From contig JABABK010000032.1 in the NCBI GenBank assembly GCA_014238285.1, forward strand, positions 1-37,488: DNA of 37,488 bases, given 5' to 3'. Below are positions 1 to 8,971 of this stretch, piece after piece; the stretch's first letter is position 1, and each line of letters opens with the position of its first letter. The DNA comes from Hellea sp. Lineage in GTDB: Bacteria; Pseudomonadota; Alphaproteobacteria; Caulobacterales; Maricaulaceae. Below the pieces are notes generated by a model. The model saw only the letters and a program-made list of their open reading frames with translations. It made no database searches and was not told where the DNA came from. Position numbers and translations under genes: made by a program.

Positions 1-91
1 TATCTTCGATATAGTTCACAGCATTCAAGCGATCATGCGAGCGGCGCATGCCGCGGCGTGAATTAGAAATTTTACTCTTTGGGACAGCCAT
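1..91 (-). CDS. rpmF: 50S ribosomal protein L32 (partial, 3' end outside window)
   Basis: This is the first 30 codons of ribosomal protein L32, a small zinc-ribbon or basic protein of the large subunit. Reading leftwards from the ATG at 91-89 gives [20 protein letters not shown] and then [10 protein letters not shown], which matches the conserved L32 N-terminus ([16 protein letters not shown]). The gene runs off the left edge, so its end and any downstream gene are unseen. A strong Shine-Dalgarno AGGAGG lies about 6 bases upstream of the ATG and settles the start. The frame is too short to stand out as an open reading frame, but the identity is clear. Confidence 0.93.
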   Translation of the reverse strand, partial: MAVPKSKISNSRRGMRRSHDRLNAVNYIED

Positions 92-120
92 CAGGGCCTC
101 CTAATTTTAATTACAAAGCA

Positions 121-151
121 GCCCGAAACACAGTTGACGCTGGGCTCGGGC
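121..151. repeat. Short stem-loop between arfB and rpmF
   Basis: GCCCGA at 121-126 pairs with TCGGGC at 146-151. A small nested CAG/CTG stem lies inside the 19-base loop. It sits in the 116-base gap between the arfB stop and the rpmF start, so it could end arfB transcription or form part of the rpmF leader. There is no T-run next to it, so a classical intrinsic terminator is not supported. Confidence 0.3.
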
Positions 152-207
152 GAGAATTTGGCCGCTCTTAACTGATTTATTCCAAGGCTTCAAGAGGCAT
201 TACGGCC

Positions 208-651
208 CTAATCATCGGAATTTCGCACACGTCCACGCAGAGATTTCACGGAACTTCGTCGTGTTTTGTGCTCTAATCGCCGTATAACCGAACCTTTAGT
301 CGGTCTCGTCGCTCTTCTAGGCTTTTGCTTGGTCGTAGCCGTTCGAATCATATCGCCAAGGCGCTTTAAGGCTTCATCTTTATTTCGCAGCTGTGAGCGG
401 TGACTACCTGATTTAATAACAATCACGCCAGCTGAGCTTAGACGGCGATCTGAAACCGCGAACAAACGGGACTTCATTTCTTCAGGCAAAGATGAGGACG
501 CAATGGCAAAGCGCAGCTCAACCGCAGAATTGACCTTATTAACATGTTGTCCGCCCGGCCCTTGGGACCGAACAGCGCTGAACTCTATCTCACTGAGCGG
601 AATAGATACCCGCTCATTTATCGTGAGGCTATTTGGCGTTTCCATCCTCAT
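208..651 (-). CDS. arfB: Alternative ribosome-rescue factor ArfB (peptidyl-tRNA hydrolase, YaeJ family)
   Basis: ArfB rescues ribosomes stalled on mRNAs lacking a stop codon by hydrolysing the peptidyl-tRNA. The 147-residue product has the class I release-factor motif GPGGQHVNKV near residue 32, whose GGQ reaches the peptidyl-transferase centre. The C-terminal tail is very basic (KPRRATRPTKGS, RRLEHKTRRSS) and in this family occupies the mRNA entry channel. Length is close to E. coli ArfB (about 140), and there is no stop-codon recognition domain, which separates it from PrfA/PrfB. The start at 651 overlaps the end of the upstream M16 protease gene by 23 bases, and an in-frame ATG at 645 is an alternative. 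Neither start has a clear ribosome binding site, so expression may depend on translational coupling. Confidence 0.92.
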   Translation of the reverse strand: MRMETPNSLTINERVSIPLSEIEFSAVRSQGPGGQHVNKVNSAVELRFAIASSSLPEEMKSRLFAVSDRRLSSAGVIVIKSGSHRSQLRNKDEALKRLGDMIRTATTKQKPRRATRPTKGSVIRRLEHKTRRSSVKSLRGRVRNSDD

Positions 652-3508
652 CCAGTTCTACAATCGGAAAACCGAGAGCTTCGACCTCTTCAAAAACGAC
701 CTCTTTATCACCGACAACCACCATGATCATCTCTTCCAAATTAAGATGTTTGGTCGCCAAAGCATCAATTTCATCTTTGTTTATATTGCCAAGAATACTG
801 TTTTGCCGATCAACGAAAGATGTATCAAGGCCATAGGTCATCATACGAGCCAAGAAACTTAGCTTTTGATTAGGCGTTTCATAGGAGCGCGCATCACGTT
901 GTCCGATGGCGCTTTTCGTGAAAGCTAATTCTTCTTCTGTAATGCCGTCTTTATGGAAAGAGGAAACCTCTTTGACAAATTCTGTAATGGAGGCGGCGGT
1001 TGAGTCTGTACGAACCCCCGCACTTGCTCTGAAATGCCCGCGGTCTTCATCGCCATTAAATCCAGAACGAGCGCCGTAGGAATAACCTTTATCTTCACGA
1101 AGGTTTAGATTGATCCGGCTATTAAAAGCACCGCCGAGTGGATAATTCATCAATCCTGCCTGATAATATTCACCCGTAGCGTCATAAGGTAAAGCTCGTT
1201 TACCAATACGGATTTCAGATTGCGCCGCCCCTGGCTTATCAATGAAATAGAGCGTGCCAGCTTCCAAGTCAGGAAATGCATTGGCTTCTTTGCGGTTAAT
1301 CGGCTTAGCTTCCCAACTCGATAGCGGTGCAAGAGCTGATTTAAGCTTGCCCTCACCCAAATCACTCACAGCAATTATATTCGCGATGCCAGCAGAGTAA
1401 TTATCGGCGTAAAACTGCTTCACATCATCAAGGGTAATAGTAGCCACAGATGTTTCAGTTCCAGAATTCCCATAAGCAAAGGCATTATTGTCACCATAAA
1501 GCTTTCGGTTAAATACGTCGGTCGCGACACCGTCCGGGTTTTTCTTAGCTGAGCGAATGCCTTGGATAGTATTGGCTTGCGCTCTTTCAAAATCTACAAC
1601 ATCAAATTTTGGCTTGAAGAGTTTTTCTGCCGCAATTTCAACGGTTTCGGATAGATTTTTGGTAAGGCTACGAATGCGAATAGTCGTATAATCATCACCC
1701 GAGGCGATAGAAACGCTTGATCCTAATTGATCCAAACGGTTGGTAAGGCCTTCGGCGGTAGATTCTGTTGTGGCCTCTTCCAGCATCGCCGCGGTCAAGG
1801 CTGATGTACCAAGTTTACTGACATCTTCTTGTCCTTGGCCAGCTTTAATTCGAATACTGACCGTAGAAGTCGGTGTTTCACTATTAACCGCGCCTAGGAT
1901 CTTAATTCCATTGGCAAGTTCGGCCTTATAAACAGGCGGCACTTTAATCGAAGGATTGACTCCGGACGGCGGAACAAGGCTACGATCAAAATCATCCAGA
2001 GGTAAAGTCCATTCAAAAGCTTCTGGCTCACTGGCTGGAATATTGCGCTCATAGCGCTGCCACGTATCTTCAGCGGCGATCATATCGAGTTCCCCATTAG
2101 GAACGATACTCATTATGACAGCTGGCTTGCCTTTGATATACTGATTATAGACCCGCATAACGTCTGCCTTGCTGACATTTTCATACCGTTTTACATCATC
2201 CCCGATACCATTGGGATTATTCCGGAACGTCTCATAAGACGCGAGCTGACTGACCTTACCAGATACGCTTTCAAGGCCATAAATCATGCCAGAAACAATG
2301 CCTGCCTTAACACGGGTAATATCGTCGTCTTCAACGCCGCGTGTTTCAAATTCATCCAAAGAACCACGAAGGATAGCTTCTATATCGGCGAGGCTTTTGC
2401 CTTTATCAGGATTTGGTAATGCGAGCAGTACAAATTGGCAGCTAAGTTCGCTACATCCATGACCTGCCTGTGTTTGTACCGCAAGGCCATCTTTTTCGAG
2501 ATTTTTATAAAGAAGTGAAGTCTTACCACTGCCAAGTATTGACATTAATACGTCAAGCGGAGCTTCATCCGGATGATTAACATGCACTGTTGGCCAAGAC
2601 ATATAAATCAAAGGGATAGCAACATTATCCTCAAGTGAAATATACCGATCTTGATCCAATGATACTGAATTATAAACGGGGTTACTCACCTCCGGTCCGC
2701 GCGGGACAGATCCAAAGTATTTTTTCACCCATTCCAGCGTTTGAGCTTCGTCAATATCGCCGCCAATCGTCAAAACCGCATTATTTGGACCATACCAGCG
2801 CAAGAAGAACTTTTTGAGATCATTGACACTGGCCCGGTCAAGGTCCTCTAAATATCCAATGGTTGACCATGAGTATGGATGTCCTTCTGGGAACAAAGCC
2901 TCGCCAACACGTTCCCTTAATAATCCATAGGGTCTATTATCAACCCTTTGACCCCGTTCATTTTTGACGGTTTCGCGTTGAACTTCAAATTTCTCCTGCG
3001 TCACCGCATTGAGGAAATACCCCATACGGTCGGCTTCGAGCCAAAGCATTTTTTCTAACTGATTGGACGGTACAGTTTCAAAGTAATTTGTTCGGTCGGA
3101 ATTGGTTGTCCCGTTAAGCGTTCCGCCAGATTCAGTGATCAGTTTAAAATGCTGCTCATCAGCGACATTTTCTGAGCCCTGGAACATCATATGTTCGAAA
3201 AAATGGGCGAAGCCAGATTTACCAATATCTTCACGACCTGAGCCGACATGATAGGTGACATCAACGTGGACTAATGGATCGGATTTATCTTGATGCAAGA
3301 CGACTGTCAGGCCGTTTTCGAGCGTGTATTTCTTATAAGGGATGACAATGTCATCACCTTTTTTGACAACCGTCTCGGCATGCGAAATTCCAGCTGGCAA
3401 CACGACTTCAGCGACGACTTCGCTGACTTTATCTGATACGGTTTCTTGGCCTGAACATGCGGCCAGTAAAATGGCCATACTCGCAGAGATTAATAATCTT
3501 TTTGTCAT
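629..3508 (-). CDS. M16 family zinc metallopeptidase, lipoprotein (pitrilysin-like)
   Basis: The protein is about 959 residues. It starts with a lipoprotein signal (MTKRLLISASMAILLAAC), so it should be exported and lipid-anchored at the cysteine. The inverted zinc motif HFFEH lies near residues 102-106, followed by the third ligand region ETVKNERGQ, as in active M16A peptidases. A second, catalytically silent M16 half fills the C-terminal part, giving the two-lobed clamshell usual for pitrilysin-type enzymes that degrade peptides. The start is ATG at 3508 rather than the GTG one codon earlier, because GGGAG lies 6 bases upstream of this ATG. Part of that ribosome binding site falls in a hairpin (see 3518-3538). 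The gene overlaps arfB at its 3' end, and the M48/LemA pair lies upstream. The exact substrate cannot be told. Confidence 0.93.
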   Translation of the reverse strand: MTKRLLISASMAILLAACSGQETVSDKVSEVVAEVVLPAGISHAETVVKKGDDIVIPYKKYTLENGLTVVLHQDKSDPLVHVDVTYHVGSGREDIGKSGFAHFFEHMMFQGSENVADEQHFKLITESGGTLNGTTNSDRTNYFETVPSNQLEKMLWLEADRMGYFLNAVTQEKFEVQRETVKNERGQRVDNRPYGLLRERVGEALFPEGHPYSWSTIGYLEDLDRASVNDLKKFFLRWYGPNNAVLTIGGDIDEAQTLEWVKKYFGSVPRGPEVSNPVYNSVSLDQDRYISLEDNVAIPLIYMSWPTVHVNHPDEAPLDVLMSILGSGKTSLLYKNLEKDGLAVQTQAGHGCSELSCQFVLLALPNPDKGKSLADIEAILRGSLDEFETRGVEDDDITRVKAGIVSGMIYGLESVSGKVSQLASYETFRNNPNGIGDDVKRYENVSKADVMRVYNQYIKGKPAVIMSIVPNGELDMIAAEDTWQRYERNIPASEPEAFEWTLPLDDFDRSLVPPSGVNPSIKVPPVYKAELANGIKILGAVNSETPTSTVSIRIKAGQGQEDVSKLGTSALTAAMLEEATTESTAEGLTNRLDQLGSSVSIASGDDYTTIRIRSLTKNLSETVEIAAEKLFKPKFDVVDFERAQANTIQGIRSAKKNPDGVATDVFNRKLYGDNNAFAYGNSGTETSVATITLDDVKQFYADNYSAGIANIIAVSDLGEGKLKSALAPLSSWEAKPINRKEANAFPDLEAGTLYFIDKPGAAQSEIRIGKRALPYDATGEYYQAGLMNYPLGGAFNSRINLNLREDKGYSYGARSGFNGDEDRGHFRASAGVRTDSTAASITEFVKEVSSFHKDGITEEELAFTKSAIGQRDARSYETPNQKLSFLARMMTYGLDTSFVDRQNSILGNINKDEIDALATKHLNLEEMIMVVVGDKEVVFEEVEALGFPIVELDEDGNAK

Positions 3509-3517
3509 CACAAACTC

Positions 3518-3538
3518 CCTTATTGTTTATCAATAAGG
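3518..3538 (-). promoter_or_regulatory. Hairpin overlapping the M16 protease ribosome binding site
   Basis: On the minus strand CCTTATTG (3538-3531) and CAATAAGG (3525-3518) are a perfect 8-bp inverted repeat around a 5-base loop. The second arm ends in AAGG, the first half of the AAGGGAG ribosome binding site that starts the M16 gene at 3508. The site could be an RNA hairpin limiting translation or a protein operator. Confidence 0.45.
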
Positions 3539-3583
3539 TATCTATCGGCTAGATATTGCAATGTCCAATAGTTTCTAAGAAGA

Positions 3584-4657
3584 CTATCGCCCGCCAAATC
3601 GTCCCCAAGGTTTTCGCTTCATACGTTTTTTCTGCGCTTCAGTCGTTGGTTCATTTTCCATACGTGTGCGCCGCGCCGGACGGCTTTGGCTATCCTCGCG
3701 GCCACCGCCAAATTTCACCAAAGCCTCAATGCGTTTTGCAATCGGCGGATGGGTCGCAAAAACGCCGGCAAATCCTGTGCGCGGATTTTCAAATGCCATC
3801 TCTCTGACTTCAGCCGGAACGTTTTGTAGCTCTGCCCTACCAGAGATTTTCTTAAGAGCCCTGATCATAGCGTCAGGGTTTTTGGTCAATTCGACCGCGC
3901 CTGCATCTGCCATATATTCACGCTTTCTCGACAGTGCAAAACGCGTCAGCATAGCCAGCATATAAGACAGAGCAATAATCGCTATGCCAAAGAAAATAAG
4001 CGCGCCAGCATTACCGCCGCCGCTGCGTCTATGGTGATCATTGCGAGGTAAATTTGTCCTTAAAAGTCCTCGGAATAAGCCCTCACCGACAAATGAAAAG
4101 ATCCCTACAAAGATCACGGCGATGATTAAAAGTCTTACATCCTTATTTCGAATATGAGAGAGCTCGTGAGCGATGACCGCTTCAAGCTCTTCATCGTCAA
4201 GGTTTTCCATCAATCCCGTTGTCAGCGTTATGGTATAATTTTTGGTCCGAATACCACTGGCAAAAGCATTCATTGTTGGCGTGTTGATAATTTTCAGCTT
4301 CGGAGTGACAATACCGCGTGAAATGCACAAGGCTTCTAGCAGTTTATAAGCTCTAGGCTGTTCTGATTTTGTGACGGATTTTGATTTCGTCGCTATGTCG
4401 ATCATGGCTTGATGGCCAAGAAAAGCGACGGCAAACCACGCGCCGGATATCCCTAAAGTCACTGGCGCTGCAGCAGGCATAGCATTAATAGAGTATTGGA
4501 GCCCCTGTTCTACTCCCATATCCGTTGCAAATCCGGTGAATATAAGGGTGAAGGCAAATGCGAGGCCAAGTAACAACACAGGGAACATAACCAGCAGAAG
4601 AATACTTCGCAGGTTATTGTTCCAGATATGGGACCTAAGGCCGTAGGCCTGCATCAT
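3584..4657 (-). CDS. M48 family membrane metalloprotease (HtpX-like)
   Basis: This is a 357-residue integral membrane zinc protease. Two hydrophobic segments near residues 18-42 and 65-82 precede the catalytic HELSH at about 164-168. A further pair near 180-195 and 220-240 follows, and the third zinc ligand lies in EYMADAGAVEL. The C-terminal tail is long, basic and proline/arginine-rich (residues about 315-357). HtpX-type proteases take part in quality control of inner-membrane proteins. This protein is longer than classical HtpX (about 290), so I give no gene symbol. It lies 11 bases downstream of lemA, and a 12-bp palindrome TTAAGGCCTTAA spans the junction. A LemA-M48 pair is a recurring bacterial arrangement, which suggests joint function at the membrane. 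Confidence 0.9.
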   Translation of the reverse strand: MMQAYGLRSHIWNNNLRSILLLVMFPVLLLGLAFAFTLIFTGFATDMGVEQGLQYSINAMPAAAPVTLGISGAWFAVAFLGHQAMIDIATKSKSVTKSEQPRAYKLLEALCISRGIVTPKLKIINTPTMNAFASGIRTKNYTITLTTGLMENLDDEELEAVIAHELSHIRNKDVRLLIIAVIFVGIFSFVGEGLFRGLLRTNLPRNDHHRRSGGGNAGALIFFGIAIIALSYMLAMLTRFALSRKREYMADAGAVELTKNPDAMIRALKKISGRAELQNVPAEVREMAFENPRTGFAGVFATHPPIAKRIEALVKFGGGREDSQSRPARRTRMENEPTTEAQKKRMKRKPWGRFGGR

Positions 4658-4668
4658 AATTTAAGGCC

Positions 4669-5232
4669 TTAACTAAAGTCCACTTCAACCGGCGTTTCAA
4701 GCGCTTCGCGGCCTTCGACCGATTCAAAGAATTCGCGTTCTTCAAAATTGAACGGTCCAGCAATTAGGTTAGCCGGGAACTGCTCACGGCCCGTATTATA
4801 TTCCTGAACCGCATTGTTATAGAAACGGCGCGCAGCAGCGATTTTATTCTCGATATCCGCAAGCTGATCTTGGAGCTGCAAGAAATTCTCATTAGCTTTC
4901 AAATCAGGATAGGCTTCAGCAAGAGCGAAAAGCTTTCCAAGGGCTTGCGTTAGCATGCCTTCAGCCATGGCTTGAGTGTTGGGCGAGCCGGCCGCGACAG
5001 CAGCCGTACGGGCCGCAATAACTTCGTTTAAAGTATCTTTTTCGTGGCTCGCATAGCCTTTGACCGTGTTGACCAATTGCGGCACGAGGTCTTGGCGCTG
5101 TTTAAGCTGTACTTCGATATCGGACCAAGCTTGATTGCAGGTCTGACGCAAAGCGACCAATCGGTTGTAAATGCCGATGATCATAAATACCAAAAGGACT
5201 AAAATGCCCAAAAGAACGAATAGAAAAGTCAT
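4669..5232 (-). CDS. lemA: LemA family protein
   Basis: This is a 187-residue protein with one N-terminal membrane helix (about residues 2-21) and then a mostly helical domain. The conserved LemA block YNRLVALRQTCNQAWSDIEV is followed by QRQDLVPQLVNTVKGYA. In the family the N-terminus faces out and the helical bundle lies in the periplasm or at the membrane surface. Its biochemical role is not established. It is first in a two-gene unit with the M48 protease, which fits a partner or scaffold role. The start is ATG at 5232 with a G-rich GGGG about 6 bases upstream. The C-terminus is short and acidic (EVDFS). Confidence 0.9.
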   Translation of the reverse strand: MTFLFVLLGILVLLVFMIIGIYNRLVALRQTCNQAWSDIEVQLKQRQDLVPQLVNTVKGYASHEKDTLNEVIAARTAAVAAGSPNTQAMAEGMLTQALGKLFALAEAYPDLKANENFLQLQDQLADIENKIAAARRFYNNAVQEYNTGREQFPANLIAGPFNFEEREFFESVEGREALETPVEVDFS

Positions 5233-5255
5233 AAATACCCCAGTAAGTGTTTGTT

Positions 5256-5270
5256 CCCACTATATGTGGG
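5256..5270 (-). promoter_or_regulatory. 15-bp palindrome in the lemA promoter region
   Basis: CCCAC-TATAT-GTGGG is a perfect inverted repeat 24 bases upstream of the lemA start. On the minus strand its centre contributes TATAGT, a plausible -10 element, so a protein bound here could block transcription. A second small repeat, ACAAAT...ATTTGT, lies directly upstream at 5281-5299. I infer an operator, but no matching regulator can be named. Confidence 0.35.
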
Positions 5271-5383
5271 GTGTTTTGGGACAAATTTCAAGGATTTGTT
5301 GCTATCGCGACCTGTTTCAACGCGCCTAACAAGCGACATTCTGGGATATAGACACAGGAAAGGCTTACACATATAGGCCTTGC

Positions 5384-6586
5384 ATGATGATCGCTCTATA
5401 TATCCTCACCGTTTACATTCTGATTATTGCGTTAGCCGGCGCGATTTACTCGGAACTTCCGAAGCGTAAGCGCAATTTGTCCTTCGTATATTTATCCTTT
5501 AGTCTTCCGGCGCAATTATTTGCCCTGCAATATTTATTGGCCAGCATTGCGATATTTATCTTCACAATGCTGAAACTCAGCAGCGGTCCTTGGCTCATTG
5601 GCATGAGCGGGATTGCCGCTCTGCTCTTTGTGATAAATTTGTGGCGGTCTTATAAAGGCACGAAAATTCTAGATGATATACTGCCGGGTGAGAAATATGG
5701 GTCATTATCCAAGTTCATCATGGGGGCACTTTTCCCGTTATATAAACCAGGTAAAAACAAAACCACTCGCCAAGCGCATATTGCTTACGGGGACGCCGGC
5801 AAACGAAACCATTTGGATATTTATACACCTAAACAACCAAGTTCATCACCTATGCCTGTCCTTATTCATATTCATGGCGGTGCTTGGGTTATTGGCCGTA
5901 AAAAACAACAAGCCCTGCCCCTTATTCATCACATGGCTTCAAACGGCTGGCTCGTCGTTGATATCAATTACCGTCTTGGTCCGAGAAACCGCATGCCTAT
6001 TATGATCAATGATGTTTTGCGCGCGATTAACTGGGTGAAGTCAAATATCACAGAGTATGGCGGCGATCCTGAATTCCTCGCCCTCACAGGCGGCTCTGCC
6101 GGCGGGCACTTAACAGCTCTAGCCGCGCTCGCTCACGATAACCCAGGTTTCAAACCCGGCTTTGAAGATGCTGATTGTTCCGTTAATGCAGCGGTCCCTG
6201 TTTATGGTGTTTATGATTTCTTAGATAGAACAGGCGCCATGGAAATATCCAAAGCTGAAGTTGAAGCTTTTTTAACCCGCCTCGTTATGCCAGGGCCTGT
6301 GGAAACCCATGGTGATGTTTGGAACGTGGTCTCGCCTCTTGGTAATCTTCGCGCCGATGCACCGCCAATGTTTATGATCCATGGACGTCACGATGTGCTT
6401 GCGCCTTATGTGGGAGCCGAAGTGTTTGTCGAAGCTTTAAAGAAAAAGTCGAAAAACGACGTCATATTCACGACCCTACCAAGCGGGCAACACGCCTATG
6501 ATTTGGTCCATTCACCGCCAGTACCAGCGCATGTCCGCGCCGTTGAACGTTTTCTGAATAACGTCCGTACGGATAAATCAGCTTAA
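5384..6586 (+). CDS. Membrane-anchored alpha/beta hydrolase (HSL/BD-FAE-type esterase)
   Basis: This is a 400-residue alpha/beta-hydrolase fold enzyme likely to cleave carboxyl esters. The first 90 or so residues carry three hydrophobic segments (about 2-22, 38-62, 70-88), which anchor it in the membrane and are unusual next to the soluble members of the family. The catalytic part starts near residue 130. It has the oxyanion-hole motif HGGAW at 164-168, the nucleophile Ser238 in GGSAGG, Asp337 in GRHDVL and His370 in GQHAYD, so the triad is complete. The substrate is unknown. Two adjacent ATG codons (5384, 5387) are possible starts, and no strong ribosome binding site is visible. The stop lies one base from the parC stop on the opposite strand, so the two transcripts must run into each other. 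Confidence 0.88.
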   Translation: MMIALYILTVYILIIALAGAIYSELPKRKRNLSFVYLSFSLPAQLFALQYLLASIAIFIFTMLKLSSGPWLIGMSGIAALLFVINLWRSYKGTKILDDILPGEKYGSLSKFIMGALFPLYKPGKNKTTRQAHIAYGDAGKRNHLDIYTPKQPSSSPMPVLIHIHGGAWVIGRKKQQALPLIHHMASNGWLVVDINYRLGPRNRMPIMINDVLRAINWVKSNITEYGGDPEFLALTGGSAGGHLTALAALAHDNPGFKPGFEDADCSVNAAVPVYGVYDFLDRTGAMEISKAEVEAFLTRLVMPGPVETHGDVWNVVSPLGNLRADAPPMFMIHGRHDVLAPYVGAEVFVEALKKKSKNDVIFTTLPSGQHAYDLVHSPPVPAHVRAVERFLNNVRTDKSA

Positions 6587-6587
6587 A

Positions 6588-8843
6588 CTATAAGCGTTTA
6601 TCCGGCGCAAAGGCATTCGTCCGAGAGAAACCGCGAGGAGCCATACGGCCTGCGCCAGCACGTTTGCCCTTTAACAATTCCCAATCTTTAACGGCGTTCG
6701 TCCGGCCCGCACTGTCGACAAAGGTCAGCCCGTCGCCCTCAATAAAGGTCATCAAATCAGCAAGGCCGCCATCTTTGTATTTTTGCAGCCTAACGCCTTT
6801 ACCACGCCCCATCACTGGAAGTTCTTCGATATCAAAGACGAGAATTTTACGGTTCTCACCGATGGTTGCGATCTTATCACCCGTAACGGCCACACATCGT
6901 ACAGCCTCACTATCGCCTTTAACATTGAGCACTTGTTTCCCGCCGCGGGTCGAAGCAATCACATCTTTTTCAAGCACACGGAAACCATAACCATCAGAAC
7001 TACCGACCAAGAGCTCACGGTTTTCATCATGTACAAATAGGCCGATAGGCACATGATCATCTTGAAGATCAATCATCAAACGAACAGGTTCGCCATTACC
7101 GCGGCCGCCCGGAAGTTTGTCGGCGCCAAGCGTATAAAACTTACCGTTAGAGCCAAAGAGGATAATCTTATCAGTGGTTTCAGCCGGAATCACATAAGCC
7201 GCTTCATCACCTTCTTTAAATTTGAGAGTCGAAACATCATCAACCTTGCCCTTCATGGCGCGGATCCAGCCCTTAGCGGATAGCACAACGGTGATCGGTT
7301 CTTTCGAAATAAAGGCTGTTGCTAGGTCGATTTCAATATCAGGGTCATCGGCAAATTTCGTTCGGCGCGCACCCAGCTCTGTTTTAGGTCCATATGTTTC
7401 TTTGGTCTTTTTGACTTCCTGCGCAATGACATCCCATTGCTTTTTGTCAGACTTTAGCAGGCTTTGAATTTCTTTTTTCTCGGTAGCGAGCTTGTCATAC
7501 TCAGCCTGAATTTCGATCTCTTGAAGTTTATTCAGCGACCTAAGGCGCATATTGAGGATAGCATCTGCCTGACGCTCGCTCAGCCTGAATGCCTTCATCA
7601 AATCCTTTTTAGGCTCATCTTCAAAACGGATAATACGAATGACTTCATCTATGTTGAGATAAGCAATTCTGTAGCCCTCAAGGACTTCCATCCGATCTTC
7701 GATTTTGGCCAAACGCTGGCGTGAGCGGCGCTGCAAAACTTCACGGCGATGATCAAGGAAGGCTTGAATAACTTCACGTAAATCCATAACGCGCGGCGTG
7801 CGGGTTGCATCCAGCACATTCATATTCAACGACACACGGCTCTCAAGCGCTGATAGTTTAAAGAGACTTTCCATCAAAAGTTCGGCTTCGATGTTTTTGC
7901 TCTTAGGTTCTAATACGACACGAATATCTTCGGCGGACTCGTCGCGAACATCCGCAAGCCAAGGGACTTTCTTGGTTTCAATTAATTCCGCGAGTTTTTC
8001 AATCAAGCGAGATTTTTGAACCTGATACGGGATTTCCGTGATTATGATTTGATAGGTTCCGCGGCCAGTGTCTTCTGTGTGCCAGCGCGCCCGAACCTTA
8101 AATCCGCCCTTACCTGTCGTATAGGCGTCGAGCATACTCTCTTTAGGTTCTATGATGATACCGCCCGTCGGAAGGTCAGGCCCTTTGACATATTGCATCA
8201 AAGTTTCGATCCGAGCTTTAGGGGTTTTAATCAGGTGCAAAGCCGCGTCGCAAATTTCTGCCGCGTTGTGAGGGGGAATAGAGGTCGCCATACCCACTGC
8301 AATACCCGTGGAGCCATTGGCGAGTAGATTAGGAAATCCGCCGGGCAAAACAATCGGTTCTTCGTCTTCTTCATTGTAGGTCGAAATGAAGTCAACCGCA
8401 TCTTCGTCAATACCGGCGAGAAGCGCGACACCGGCAGCCGTCATTTTGGCTTCTGTGTACCGCATGGCGGCGGCGCTATCCCCGTCAATATTACCAAAAT
8501 TACCCTGCCCATCGACGAGCGGATAACGAGCGGAAAAGCTCTGAGATAATTTGACTAAAGCATCATAAATCGATTGATCACCATGAGGGTGATATTGCCC
8601 CATCACGTCCCCGACGATACGGGCGCATTTTTTATGCCCGCCTTCTGGGTTTAATTTAAGCTGACGCATGGCATATAGGATACGGCGGTGGACGGGCTTT
8701 AAACCGTCCCGAACATCCGGCAAGGCCCGCATAGTAATGGTCGAGAGCGCATAGGCGAGATAGCGCGAGCTAAGCGCATCATCAATATGCTCTTCAATAA
8801 TTGAATTACTCGGCAAGCCGTTTGTGGTCTCTGTGTCTGACAT
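6588..8843 (-). CDS. parC: DNA topoisomerase IV subunit A
   Basis: ParC is the DNA-cleaving subunit of topoisomerase IV, which decatenates daughter chromosomes with ParE. The 751-residue product has the 5Y-CAP domain with [13 protein letters not shown] and [16 protein letters not shown], the quinolone-binding helix. The catalytic tyrosine is Tyr129 in AAMRYTE. A coiled tower/gate region follows near residues 370-480, then beta-pinwheel repeats in the C-terminal third. The GyrA-box (QRRGGKG-like) of true GyrA is absent and the length fits ParC. At the position of the quinolone-determining Ser80 of E. coli ParC there is a Gln, which I believe is common in alphaproteobacterial ParC. parE is encoded separately at 26854, on the other strand. 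The start ATG is preceded by GACGGA. Confidence 0.95.
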   Translation of the reverse strand: MSDTETTNGLPSNSIIEEHIDDALSSRYLAYALSTITMRALPDVRDGLKPVHRRILYAMRQLKLNPEGGHKKCARIVGDVMGQYHPHGDQSIYDALVKLSQSFSARYPLVDGQGNFGNIDGDSAAAMRYTEAKMTAAGVALLAGIDEDAVDFISTYNEEDEEPIVLPGGFPNLLANGSTGIAVGMATSIPPHNAAEICDAALHLIKTPKARIETLMQYVKGPDLPTGGIIIEPKESMLDAYTTGKGGFKVRARWHTEDTGRGTYQIIITEIPYQVQKSRLIEKLAELIETKKVPWLADVRDESAEDIRVVLEPKSKNIEAELLMESLFKLSALESRVSLNMNVLDATRTPRVMDLREVIQAFLDHRREVLQRRSRQRLAKIEDRMEVLEGYRIAYLNIDEVIRIIRFEDEPKKDLMKAFRLSERQADAILNMRLRSLNKLQEIEIQAEYDKLATEKKEIQSLLKSDKKQWDVIAQEVKKTKETYGPKTELGARRTKFADDPDIEIDLATAFISKEPITVVLSAKGWIRAMKGKVDDVSTLKFKEGDEAAYVIPAETTDKIILFGSNGKFYTLGADKLPGGRGNGEPVRLMIDLQDDHVPIGLFVHDENRELLVGSSDGYGFRVLEKDVIASTRGGKQVLNVKGDSEAVRCVAVTGDKIATIGENRKILVFDIEELPVMGRGKGVRLQKYKDGGLADLMTFIEGDGLTFVDSAGRTNAVKDWELLKGKRAGAGRMAPRGFSRTNAFAPDKRL

Positions 8844-8971
8844 GAAAATCCGTCGATAATCTTATAATTTTGATTCGTTACGCAGCATCATGTATGAGTC
8901 GTGATAGGATGCCAAGTTCATCGGATAGGATTATTATAAATAACACCCATTAGGGCCGGAAACCACGGGTT

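Noticed and set aside
503-862. Plus-strand open frame opposite arfB and the M16 gene
   Set aside because: It lies wholly on the reverse of two genes with strong family motifs, has no ribosome binding site and shows no recognisable domain.
4661-4672. TTAAGGCCTTAA palindrome at the lemA/M48 junction
   Set aside because: It is perfect but made of the lemA stop and the M48 ribosome binding site. A 12-bp palindrome alone is weak evidence for an operator inside an operon.
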